NCBI RefSeq assembly: GCF_000226115.1 | Contig: NC_016461.1 | Span: forward strand, 992,001-1,056,000 | Direction of reading: 5' to 3' | DNA: 64,000 nucleotides | Source of the DNA: Thermothielavioides terrestris NRRL 8126 | Lineage: Eukaryota; Ascomycota; Sordariomycetes; Sordariales; Chaetomiaceae | In this document: one piece after another, positions 46,744 through 58,557 of the stretch | Layout of the letters: every line of letters begins with the position of its first letter | How positions within the stretch are numbered: position 1 is the first letter of the stretch | Program-made: the position numbers and the translations under genes | Notes under the pieces: generated by a model | The model's database searches: none | Told to the model about the DNA's origin: nothing | Seen by the model: the letters and a program-made list of their open reading frames with translations, nothing else

Positions 46744-49700
46744 GTGTCTTGTTTGGCGGGGGATTTCTCGGCTTGTGCTGTCACTGGTTGTTGCACACGA
46801 CGGTTTCAAGATTGGTTGATGCAGGAAGCATGGCGCAAAAGGAGGGGGGGGGGGAGCCGAAGGGGGCGATGCTGTTCGACGCACAGTGGGTCATCGACCG
46901 GAAGTCCGGGGTGGATCGCTCGCTTGCTGGACGCCCAATCCCCCACTACGTACCAATGTATGCGTGCAGAGTACGGCGCAGTTAAACAGTTGATTTGAGA
47001 AACAAGACGACTCGTCATTTGGGGGAAGGTAGAGGATCAGGTTCATCTGGCGCCGTTCGGACACCGACACCTAACCAACGTGAACTGGTCAGCCGCCGAA
47101 AGACGGGAGGGAAACGAGGTGCAACACCGGTGGGCTCGGTTTCGTCCATGCAGCAACCAACGGGGTGCCTTCACTCCGGTAACCATCAACTATTGACACC
47201 TCGCTTCCCGATCTGCGGATCACTCACCACTGGCCAGTGCAGCACCCGGCTTCGTCGAGATGCGTCCCCATCTCCATCTAGTGGATGCAAGCCAGACCAT
47301 GGCGAGCCAATCGCGGAATCCGATGCAGATCGCCGGTTCTTGACGATCACACCTTCCCAGACTCCACATTTAACTACGGATCACACCATGCACAGACGGA
47401 AGTATACAACGTACATCCATAGCATGCGGAACACTGTGGTAGTGATATCGGCCGTCATGGGGTGACCCCGGAAGGGGAACACCGATCAGATCTCCTTCCG
47501 CGCCGTCCCTTCGAGGTTTGTTGCGTGGTTCTCCAAACTGCAATGCACCTCGACTTATCCGATCCGATCCGATCGTCTTTTTCCACGGCTTGCTTGGGCC
47601 GCCGCAAGCAGCCGAGGGTGGTGAGCAAGCCGCGGCTGCACCGGCCGCAGCCAGCCGCAAGAGCTGGCCCGGGATGCCTGGATATCGAATACACTGAGCA
47701 TGGCCAGCCTAACGTTAACTTAATGTCGCTCTTTTCCTTCACCGGTCCAGCCAAGCGCATGTCGAGTGCCGGACCGGTTCAAGCTCGACCAACGATCGCG
47801 CTCGCTCCTTCTCCTTCTCCGGAACCAGATAGCGGCGCCACTGAAGAAAGCGTGGTGTGCTTCTTTTCTATTGGCGAAAGCAGCCCGCCCCGAGGTCGCC
47901 AGCAGCCGCAATTGCAACCACACCACCGCACGAGCCAGGTGCTAAAAGATGCCTGGTATGTTCCGTGAGCAAGCACGCGGAGTGTACATACAAGGTGGCC
48001 TGCGTTTGCACCCCTTGCTCAACGGTGGACGGTCGCACAGAAGGCCTGCAGAGGTGGAAACTCGCCGGGTCCATCTGCGTCCCGATGAGATCCTTCACAA
48101 GGTAGTTACCCGAGGGCGAAGTGGGAAAGTGGAGGTTTCCGCCGCCCTCGTTCCAGAACAGAGGGGCACAACATTGGCGGATAGCACGGTTCCCACCGGC
48201 AGCTATTACTAACCCTAACCCAGATATAGCTTGGCCAAAAGTAAAATGAACGCATGCTCTCAAACTGTTCTCTCAGCTTTTCTTCTTAAGCGGCTGTTGA
48301 GATATTTGAAGCTCCATGTCTCGATTAACAAGATTTGGTGTAGAAACGTTTAACTACCAGGTAGTGTATGTCATCCGGGGATTTTTTTTTTGTGCCCTCT
48401 GTTCTGGAAGAACAGAGGCAGCGGAAAACCACCACTTTTCCACTTCGCCCTTGGGCAGTTAAGTTCAGGTAGTTACCTTACCTAACGAGGAGAAACCCGC
48501 TCCCCCTCCCCTTAAGCTTTCCCATCTCTTCCAATTCGCTTTGTCCCTGACCGGGCTTCTCGAATGTCGTCTGTGGTTTCCGAAATGTGTTTCAGTTTGT
48601 GCCCCACCGGGCACACCCGGCCTACGACAAACGCTGTGCGGCTGGCCCGAACCGGGAAGGCACGACGTCAACCCTCCCGGGGTCCCGGACTGGCCTAGCC
48701 GTCTTCGACGGTGCGGCTCCACCACCTCCCGGACACCACCTTTTTTCTCCCTGTACCTAAGAAGTCTAGCCTCTCCCTCTTGCTTTTATTCGAAGTCCTG
48801 ATGCAGCCAGCGTGGTACCGCAGAAAAGGCCGACCTCGCTGGCCTGCCACAGGCCTCCTATCTCGTGTTGCTGTCAGTCTGTGCCACTCTGAATGCGTTT
48901 TTCTGTTTGCTGGAGCTCCTCGCCTCAAGGAGTTTCTTTTCGACCTCTGCAGCTCTTGCTGGAGTCTGCTGCGCGATGGTTTGTGTCAGCCTCTCTGCCT
49001 GCCTACCTGACCTTACCTGCCTGTCATGTCTGTCTGTGTGTGTCTGGTCGTTCGGCAGTTGTCCCCGCCGCCCCCACAGCTGCACCGGCTGCTCGTGTGC
49101 ATGCCCCGTCATCGAGTTCAGTTGCCTTCCGCAGAAAGTCCGCTGCTTCCCCTGCACGATGGGTCTTGCCTTTTCCGTTTTCCACATGCCACGCACTCTA
49201 GTGTACGACGCTCCAGGATGCATCAGTTAGCCGGCGCGTTCGCGGCTACCTCCATCTACACCCGGGTGGATCTCCATCTTGCTCGTGGCTTCCGCGGGGA
49301 GGTGCTTGGGGAGGGGATGATGAGACGATAGGTGGGATGGATCTGGTGGCTGCTGTTTTCCTTCACGGCCGGGCATTGGACCCATGCCAGTCCCTGCCCT
49401 ACCTCCAGGTTCTGTGGCTCCCAGCTTCTGCTGGCGCTTCCCAGCGCTTCCCTCGCCCCTGCCGCGCCGGGTGGCTCCTTCCCTTCGCCGGGAAGCGCCA
49501 GGTCAAAGCCAGTTAGCCAGTCTTATCAAACGCTGGGCCTGCGTGGCTGCCATTCCGTCTCCTGCTTTTCACACCAGTCTCCCCTGGGGGAGCGGCATCT
49601 CTCCGGCCCCGGTTGCCGCTACCGAACGCCTCTTTCTTAGACCCGGCCTGATCTGTCCGTCGAGGAAGCTCACCCGCCGACCCTCCCGCCCGGCATGCTC

Positions 49701-50397
49701 TGCCCGCCTCGTCCCTTGATGCTTGTTGCCCTCGCGCGGAACAAAATCGGACATGTCCAGCCAGTTCTTCAGGGGTCCGAGCCAAGTCCTTCTTGCTGGG
49801 TGCCTGCCGCAGCTAGTTTTCTGTGTCACCGGCCGCTTCGTCCTCACTCGTTCCTTGTTCTTACCGGCCGCGGTCGAGTGCGTACAAGGGCCCTACCCGC
49901 CTTCCGAGCCCGCCGGGTGTGCACTTTTCCCCGTCGGCCACAAGCAAGAACGGGATGCTGGCAGGCAGTTGCCTGTTCAACGTCGGGTGTTGAGTTAGCC
50001 TTTTTGTCCTCCCCAGCATGCCAGGCGCGTCTGGCCGCTGGCTGAAGAAGACATCTACCTGGTGCCTAGGTAGATATATGAGCCTGACTTGACTCCATCT
50101 TCTTCTGATTGAGACAACCGAGTCCTCTGATCGCTCCATCGGACCTCCTTCTGTTCGGCCTTTGGCCCCAACTGTCGTCGTCAACAGTCGTCTTGCCCTC
50201 CAGCGAGAAAACATTAAGCCAGAGAGCCCTTTGACGCCCCGAAAGGCACGGCCTTCGTTGTTGTCAGTATCCAGGTCCGCCTTCGAGGTGAGTCTCAAGT
50301 TGATGCGGCCTTAAAAAATTGTGCACATCAAGCCAATCGAAGCATACGTCCGTCTGATGCAAGTTCCTGAGCGGCAGTCCGGATATCCAGCGTCACG
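46744..50397. other. Spacer between Zn2Cys6 gene and oxygenase gene
   Basis: The spacer is 3.65 kb. Apart from the TIR element at 48109-48456, it holds an 81-codon ORF (47723-47968) of doubtful reality. From 48.7 to 50.3 kb it is pyrimidine-rich, with no convincing gene. The last part is presumably promoter and leader of the oxygenase gene, with a CCTAGGTAG palindrome near 50067. Confidence 0.45.
48109..48456. mobile_element. Non-autonomous TIR element (MITE), 348 bp
   Basis: Outer inverted repeats begin CCCGAGGGCGAAGTGG (left) and are mirrored as CCACTTCGCCCTTGGGC (right). Similarity continues inward for about 75 bases, including TTCCAGAACAGAGG near 48152 and its mirror near 48400. AGTTA flanks both sides (48104-48108, 48457-48461) as a possible target duplication. 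There is no ORF. The body includes CTAACCCTAACCC at about 48210-48222, two telomere units in the C-rich orientation. The arms differ at several positions, so the copy is old. Confidence 0.68.
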
Positions 50398-51780
50398 ATG
50401 TCTGCTGCAGCCACCGCCACCATCCTTGGCTCTCCCAGCTTGGCGTTGCCCGCCAAAGCCAGTATCGACATTTCGGCCCTCCTCCCTCCAGGCTTTCCTG
50501 CTCACCTCGAGAGTGGGCTGTCATGGACTGGATCCGACTTCAGCGAATCGTCTGACCACATTTTGGTTCTGACTGACACGCACCATGCTGAGATCAAGTC
50601 TGCTCTCGAGAACTTCAAACGAAAGTGTTACCCAACGCGTTAAGCGGCCTGAGTGTATCTACTTTGCTAACTGATTCCCCAGGCCTCGATCAGGACGGAG
50701 ACCTCGTGGAGCCAGCCAACTTCCCGCTCCCGACCCTTGGCCCGAAGCTCAAGGAGCTCAGCCGCGATGTTCACGACGGTAGGGGCTTTTGCCTCGTCCG
50801 AGGCATTGACCCTTCCTCCTACTGTGTCGAGGACTTGACGCTGGTCTACTTGGGCATTCAGTCCTACATAGCCGAACAGCGTGGCCGCCAGGACAAGCGT
50901 GGAAACATGCTCGGTCAGTGACCATTGGGCTCGTACAACAGAGGCGGAAATATGCTGACGCTTCAGGCAGTCCATATCGTGGCGGATAATAGCACCCGGC
51001 AGGCCGCCGAGCATCACCGCCACTCCACGAAAGCAATTGTCAGTTTCAGGCTTCGTATGTGCTTCGCTCCAGAGCATAATCGCTGACGGAAACATGCACC
51101 TCCAGACCTTCCACAACGAGGAGTCCGGCGATGTCATCAGCTGGCTGACACGCAGCACTGCCGCGGCCGGCGGCAAGTGCATCATCGCTTCTGCGTACAC
51201 TGTCTACAACGTTCTAGCGAGCACCCGGCCCGATGTCATCCGGACTCTGGCCCGGTCCGATTGGCCTTTTGCCATGTAAGCCAAGCCTGCTTTAGCCGAG
51301 ACGAGGAAAAGGCTTCTGACCAGAGATGGTCGCAGGCCGCGGTTCCAGTGCCGCCCAATCATCTTCTACCAGGAGGAGAGACTCATCATGAACTTCGGCC
51401 GCGCCGCCCTCCTGGGAAGCGAGGCTCACCCCCGAGCTCCATACCTCCCTTCCCTGACGGCCCGCCAGGTAGAGGCATTAGACGCCATCGAGGCCATTGC
51501 TCAAGCCACTCAATTGGAGATTCAGACGCAAGCAGGGGACATGCATTTCATCAACAACCTGGCCATACTGCACCGCCGGGAAGGGTTTGTCAACGGAGAG
51601 GCCCCGACCGAGAAACGTCACTTGGTCCGCATGCGCCTCCGCAGCGCCGAGCAAGGGTGGTCTATCCCGCCAGAGCTCAAGGCGGACTGGGACGACGCTT
51701 TCAAAGGCACCGCAGCCAAGCACTGGCACGTTGAACCGATGCCCCTTTACTTCTTCCCAATGCGACTGCAGCCCAACTGA
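50398..51780 (+). CDS. TauD/TfdA-type Fe(II)/2-oxoglutarate dioxygenase
   Basis: Exons 50398..50638, 50683..50913, 50971..51038, 51106..51275 and 51336..51780, encoding 384 aa. The fold signature FHNEE (H183, E185: an HxE in place of the commoner HxD) and distal His in NNLAILHRREGF (H316) give the iron triad. KRHLVRMRLR near 330-339 supplies the candidate 2-oxoglutarate Arg. GFCLVRGIDP and GDMHFINN are typical of the fungal clavaminate-synthase-like group. The reaction would be an oxidation of an unknown small substrate. Exons 3-5 join cleanly (57-67 nt introns). The first intron is doubtful: only 44 nt with a GTTAAG donor, chosen because no other donor restores the frame. Confidence 0.85.
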
Positions 51781-54412
51781 GGAAGCCCAGCAAGAGCCGA
51801 ATTGCCCGCTCTCGCCGCGCTTGTACCTTTCCTTCGCTCCCCCTTTTTTTCTTTCCTTCAACGGCGTTTGTCTCAATAAAGCTGGGCATGGGAAACGGCA
51901 ACCAAAAAAAGGATACGGCGGCGTTTGACTCGGCATCCGGTGCGATCTCGTTTGTTCTCTTTGGGCCCTAATAGGTATTTCTGTGAGTGGAGGAGCTGCA
52001 GGCTGTGTCGCGGATCATTCAGAAGTTATTTTTCTTCTTTCCTCTTTCCTCCGCAGCTACAGAAATCGGGTTAGCAGCAGCATACACTAGCACGGTTGTT
52101 CCAACATATATTTGGTACGACGTGGTCAAGTGGCGGTCCAATTACAGGATGGAAGATGCAGGATGCAGCTGGTGACGGTGGTTTGCGTGGTATGCAGTGT
52201 TGAAGTGGAGGAAGTGGTTGGGTGGATGGCCCCACAAAGGAGGTTCGCCACAAAGGAACCTCACAAGGTGGGCCCTCACACCAATCAACTAATTGCGCTG
52301 TGGAGTAGTTATCACTTCGATGGTGTGCAGATCGTGCCTCGTGGAGGCCGCCGCCGAATCAGCTTAGAGAGGACGCCGTGTCCTGCTCCTAACTAGGTAG
52401 GTAGTTACCGACTCGAAGTTCGAAAGTTCAGGTCAGATACGTGTTCGTTGTTTCTCCGGCCTTCACTTGAGTGGTCTGATGTCTTTACTGGTGGGCCGCC
52501 GGTTCGCGTCATGTCTGACAAACTCCCTACCTAGGTACCTAGGTAACAGTTACCTGACCTACAAAGTACACAAAAGCGGAAGAAGCGTGGCGATGCCAGC
52601 TATGTCGAGCCCAACAGCATCTGGCTGTGCAGTAGTTTACCCTGCACTATGTACTTGGGGTGCCCTGTTGGATCTGATCTGATAACGGATGAATTATCAC
52701 GTAAGAAAGCAAGGAGTGTACTGTACACTACACTCCACTACTAGTGTACAGAAGAAGCACTTCCTTACCCCGCCCACTTGGTCCAGATCGAATTGGTGCT
52801 TGTCCAGATGTCGTTAAATCCGTCGTGTACGGAGTAGCGTAAGTAGGTAGTGTAGTTGGGCCCAAAGGCCATGAGGCTAGCGCAGGTCAGGTGCATCAGA
52901 TCGCCCGAGCGGGGCTTTGGATCAACATTCGCTCAGGGGGTGACAGACACGCGGATCGGGATGGACGACTCCGCAGGATCCAGCACAACCGCGAAGATGT
53001 AACGGAATGGCTCTGTCTCGAGAAAACGAAGGTGAAAGAACATTGAGAAACAAGACCGGAAGCCAAATTCGTTTTTGGGCACGACATGCTGGGTGCTGTG
53101 CTCTCCCGGTCTCCCGTTCTCCCGGCCCCGGCCCTCGGCGCCCCGAGGTTACACCTCCGATCGGATCGGAGTGGGTCGAAACAGAGGCCCGGGAGGGAGG
53201 ATCATACCTAAATTGAGTTAACTCCGGAGCTGCATGCAGTCGGTGTGGGGCGCACGTTCACAGCTCATGACCCCGACTCAGCACGCAGGCTTGCATCCAC
53301 CTCCTCCTTTCTCGTTTTGATTGCGTAAGACAATGAATCTTCAATTTTTCTTTCCTTCGCACTCGATCATGACAACAATGGCAGTGGAGGTACGGAATAC
53401 CTCGATTGAACTGAGGTACCCAGCCTCTGAGGTGTAAGTTCCTCTCCCAATTGGGCAGGTCACCTCCTGGACGGAGTATTTTTTGGTATGTACTTCCGTA
53501 CATATATCAGGTAGTTTATGCACATATCCTGTAACGGAGGATACCATACTTTGTACCTATGCACGCAGCATTCTCCGGGGCCCGAGGCTCTGCCAGCCCG
53601 AATCAGACTCAGCCGATCAATCCCAGATGCGTGGGACGATTGATCTTCCGTTCCATGCTAACCAAGGTGCCTACTAGTGAACATACACTAATGTACTGCA
53701 ACCCTACCACCTGGGCCCCTCCAAGAGGTCTGCCATGAGCCGAACCCACACCGCAGCCAGCGACGGCAGGCTGGGATGAATCAAGCCCAAAAGGAACGCC
53801 GGTGCCAACAATCCCAGAACCCAACAAGCTGGGAATTCTTGCGCGCCGCCCCTCCAGACTTCGGGTTGGTCGGTCAGTTCAGCGATGCGTGCTGCGGGAG
53901 GCAAACGGCTAGCTGCTCGCGGAGACACGACTTGGCAAAGTTCTCACTCGCGTGACTTCGTGCATCTGCACCAGCCCGTCGTCACACCGCTTGCTCTCGC
54001 AAGCGTTCACTAATGTACACTAGTGACGATGATCCCGCCGTCCCGACTGGGTGACTACCTTGCCTATTCCGGCCCCCAACACGCCCCTGGGCGAATCCGA
54101 TTCCAGCTTGCTTTCCCTCCATCTTTGGCTGGAGAAAGTCCGGCGATGCTGGCCAACACAAGCGGAGAGGCGGAGTCCTTCACGGACTCATGTCAAAGCG
54201 TGCGCTGGCCGCAGGTTTTGTTCACTGTGTACGGAACTACACAGAAGGTCTGCTCTTCCATTCGTTGACCACGGAGTTCGCATCCCACTGTGCCGTCTAG
54301 GACGCACGCCGGGGTCTCGTGCTTAACTTAGGTACGGAAGTACTCATTTCCCCTCGACTCCCCCACACTCCCCCGCCCCCTCCCCCTCCACACCCCTTCT
54401 TTTTTTTCACTG

Positions 54413-54414
54413 GA

Positions 54415-54452
<38 letters not shown>

Positions 54453-54468
54453 GAAAAAAGAAAACAGG
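54413..54468. repeat. Poly-A with AAAAG microsatellite
   Basis: A run of about 19 A is followed by AGAAAAGAAAAGAAAAG and more A-rich sequence. It could be a retroposed poly-A tail, but no coding debris is visible next to it, so a simple repeat is the safer call. Confidence 0.8.
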
Positions 54469-57400
54469 CATAATAAAGAAAAAAAGGGTTTTGGCTAGCT
54501 CATCGGCTCCGGGCCTCAGGCTTGCTTGGTCGTGCGGGATGTGGCTTCCTCGCAGAGCTGCTCCAAGGAGGATTTCGTTGTCCGCTGAGCTGAGATTTGC
54601 TTCAACCATGTTTCCCCGGTGTCGCTGCCGTAATTCATCTCACCGTCATAGCCATTTGATACGCATTCCGAATACTCTCACGGCTCACGGCTGGTGTTGT
54701 GGCGGTAACGTTGGCACATGGTGTCTCAGCAAGACGCGGAACTGAGCCTGGGGATATTCGTTGTCTTTAGTATCGAGCCACGGAGTAAAAGGGGGGTCTC
54801 GTTGAACTAGTATAACCCCGCTGCTGGTAGGGAAACGGTTGAGCGTTGGAGACACATCAAGGCGCGCCTCACAGCAGCAGCAGCATCTTCCCCGTTCCCT
54901 GTCCCTCCGCTCTGATCTTTCGCTGTCGAGGTCATCCAGTCTGTCAAACGCGACTTTGATGGCGGATGCGTTAGTCATGCATCTGGCGCGGAACGTTGAG
55001 AGAGCACCGGCAATCCTCGTTGTCACTTGGACTTGGCCGGCTTGATGCTCGCAACTCAGTTCCCTTGTGTCTTGAAGGAGCCGTTCAACGACTGCCTTTG
55101 GTTCCACCCGAATCTCTCCTGCTGGAGCCAACATCCTGGCCAAGCCAAGCCACATTCTCAACTCTAATCGATCACCAGCCGAAGAGAGGGCGTTTACTTC
55201 TGCTCATGTCCCTCGCCGAGACTCTTTGGGCCGCAGCCCAGCCTGCGGAGAGTGGAGAGAAGCATAGCATTTGGTCAAGGAAAGGGTTACATTCCGGGAG
55301 GCGTGTCTCAACACCCATTGTAGGCCGCTTCTGGCCGTTACTCTGGTCTGCGGTAGTGCCCCTGTGACTTGCCACGTATAGCGAAAGACAACCTGTCTTG
55401 CCCGTCACGCCCGTCAAACACGTTTGGCAATGCCGACTGTTGATCGGACCCGGGGTAACAATCTCTCTGTCTAGTCCTCGAGTCATGCTCATCACTCGAA
55501 TGGACCTAACCTGGGAAGGGAGCGCATTAATTAGTGCATGATTCTGTGCGATCAGTACCCGTTCGTGCGCGGGTGAGGTGGCGAGTCAGGCAGATTTTCC
55601 GTCTAGACTACGTGACTCCTCGCCCGGGCATCCGAGATAACCGCTCACCCGGACCCGGAAAAGTCACTCCTATGGCTCTTATGCCCCGGCGGGGCCGGGC
55701 CGTTGCTGGAGATGCTACCTAGTTACCTTGATGGAAGGCTTGTCCGTGAACATAGCAAGTACGTGATAAACTGACAGAGTGGACTCTAGTCTAAGAGCAA
55801 CCTGAGTCAGTTGAAGCAGCTTAGCTCGTGGGGTAGAGTGGATTGCATGGAGGCAACAGAAGCAATTCTTTAAGCTTTAAACTCGCCCTCTGAGTTAGAT
55901 AATGGCCGAAGCAAAGCTCGTGATACGAATCGATTGCAAAAGATAGAAGGTCCAGACAGGGGGATATTTGGCTGCTATGAGACGCGTCTTTGAAAACCAT
56001 GAGGAGGGAAGCACGAACTACTGGGCGGCAATCCCGAGTGCCAGTTTGAAGTCAGGCAGTCAGGCTGGGAGCGTCCTATCATTGCCGTCGCGGTCGGTTT
56101 GGACAGCGGAGCATTGGTCCATCTTTAGAGGCAAGGGAAACTCAGGTTGACCTCTCGAAGACTCTTGTATCGCTTACGAGGTTGCTGCAAAATTGAGAGC
56201 GCGGCGGCTTGAGTTTTGCATTCCTTATCCTCTTGCCTTTCATTCCTCTCCTCCTTCTTTCCTCTTCGATTGCCCCTTTGCTACATATGTAGGCATGTAT
56301 TGGCGGTTGACCGTCTGTCCTCTTCCTCCTACCCTCGTCAGGATCTTCTGGATCTAGGCTATGGTCGTACGATCGTACCAAATTGCTCCTGTTCAGCATC
56401 TCTCTCAGGATTCCCAGAGTGGCAAATCATCCTTCACAAGGACCCCAATTTTCAGTGAAGCGAGTGTCGGGTGAGTGATGCTAAGCACTACCTGATATAT
56501 GATGGGTGTGGTTGCTTCACTTCCTGCCAAGTACACCATAGCCACTATATTTGCGAGTATATTTGCACGTGTCTAAACGACGCTAAAAATGATAGCGGAG
56601 GAGAGTCTTCCCTAGCCTAGGGCGTATGCGGAAGTAGTTTGAAGCCGTTGACCTCCTGTGGTGGCGCTTAAGCCCGGTCAATTCCCGTTCAACCCTCAGC
56701 CTGCGTGCGCTTTGCCATGGTATGTTGCAGTGCCTTTGTTCTACATACTCGGTAGATACGACGCGGCGGAGAGCCCAGCAGGTTGGGGCGGAGACCGTCA
56801 GAACTGCGAGGAGCTAGGCAATAACCCCCTACGCAGCTCCAACGATCCTATTTCGAGGACGACGCTGTGGATACACCAAGCCATTGCATTGTGCTAGCCA
56901 TGCGGTCTCGGTCTTTAAGCCAGCAAGGCATTCGAAGACTGTTGGCGTCCCTTAATAGCGGGATGGGAACGCACTGCGCCAACTGTCCCTGCTCTCTGCC
57001 GTGAGAACGCCATGTACGGATAGAAGGACGCTGACATAAACAGCCCTCATACGCGGCCCGTGGATTCACACCATTCATCTGTGCAAAATGACCGGACATG
57101 TACATCCCAGCACCGGGGGAGAAATTCTGTTCATCTCAGTCTTCGAACCCCATTCCCAAGGCTTGCCATCTACATCAAGATAAGCTTCTCGTGCGTCGTG
57201 CTCCCTCCGCGAGAGCTGGATTGTGCTCGTGTCAAGAGTATTCCCCAAATGATTCAACATCGGCATACCGCACATCCCGGGACCCAACCTCGCTCATGCG
57301 AGCCATCGGTTTCAGTACCGAGCACTCCGTCGTGTGGTCCTCATGGTGGAGCAGCAGCTCTCAACGACAGCGGAGGTATTGGCGCGAGTCTCAGGACGCC

Positions 57401-58156
57401 GTTCGACCGATGAGGACCGAAACATTCTGTGCACTGACATGGAACAACTGGCGCAGTAGCATCGATACCCCGAGTTGGGTTGTGATTTTCGCAGCGCAGC
57501 ATTTTAGGCACAATCGGTACCAAACAAACGGCCGGGCCAGCGGCATCTCTGTGAGGCAGTGGCAAGCGCGGTTCCGGGGCCATGGTTCGGCTGGTTAGCC
57601 AACGTTCAAAATCTCATGCGTTCCCCTCCCGGGAGCCGGATGTGCCACCCGGTAGCCGGTGAGACTGGCGAGCCAATGGTCCTGGGTCGCGTAGCCTCAA
57701 AAAATAATTGCACAACTAACGTTCATTGGTTACCTACCGGTCCTACACAACATACTGTGGTATGTACATACGTGCACGTAGTGTACTGTGGTAGTATTGT
57801 GAAGGCCTGAAACGGTGATGGCGTCAGCGCTGCATGCGATGGAGCCAACGGTTTGGGAAATGGGGAACCAGCTTCGGGTGACTGCACTCCACCAGGTTGG
57901 TCGTGTTCACTAAGATACCTCAGCCAGGGGGGTCCCACGGTACGTGATGTCCGCACGAAGACAGCTGTTGTTGACGCGAACCCGCAGAGGTCGGCGAGTC
58001 TGCACTCTGGAGCAAAGAAGGGAGATCCTGTCAACTACACATAAGGCGGTCCTCAATTGTGCCAGCAACTCGGTGGAGAAGCCAGACTAGAGGAGAGAGA
58101 CGCCAATGTTCATGAATATCCACCGGACAATCTGTCAAGAAAGCGTTAGTGATGTA

Positions 58157-58557
58157 CACCTCCACCGGGGTTACAAACCGCACAGCCCAGGGTGTGTGCC
58201 AGGGTGTCAGCCAGGGTGCTGACAAGGTTGGGAAGCCACACACGATTTCTTTTTCTAAGTCACTCTTCTCGCAATTTCTATTGGAAAATACTTCTACCCA
58301 GTTGCAACGGCATTTGGCAGAAGGTTGGTTGGCTACGCCAGAGGTTTGGCTATTATGGCTAGCACATTCGATTCTAGGAAGTTTGTAGTTATGCATTGAA
58401 ACTTGGGCGGTACAAGAAATTACCGATTCTCCTACTTTGTTGGCCTTGTATATTGTAGCCCCTTGGGGTGGCACCCTGGCCGGCACCCCGGCTGGCGCCC
58501 TGGCTGGCACCCTGGCACACACCCTGGGCTGTGCGGTTTGTAACCCCGGTGGAGGTG
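58157..58557. mobile_element. Tc1/mariner-like MITE, 401 bp, TA target duplication
   Basis: The arms are identical for 50 bp, starting CACCTCCACCGGGGTTACAA at 58157 and mirrored to 58557; similarity continues for at least 63 bp with three transitions. TA flanks both ends (58155-58156, 58558-58559), the hallmark of Tc1/mariner-type insertion. The arms carry subterminal tandem units of the form CCAGGGTGYCAG (left) and GGCACCCYGGCY (right, four to five units at about 58467-58525), possible transposase-binding sites. The core of about 280 bp is AT-richer and has no transposase ORF. The near-identity of the arms suggests a fairly recent insertion. Confidence 0.85.

Noticed and set aside
47723..47968. 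81-codon plus-strand ORF starting MSLFSFTGPAK
   Set aside because: Pro/Ser-rich composition without a recognisable domain; no splice partner; ends in spacer next to a MITE.
54685..55161. 158-codon minus-strand open frame
   Set aside because: Begins with a TTG codon and includes a Cys repeat from a CAG microsatellite; no splice or family support.
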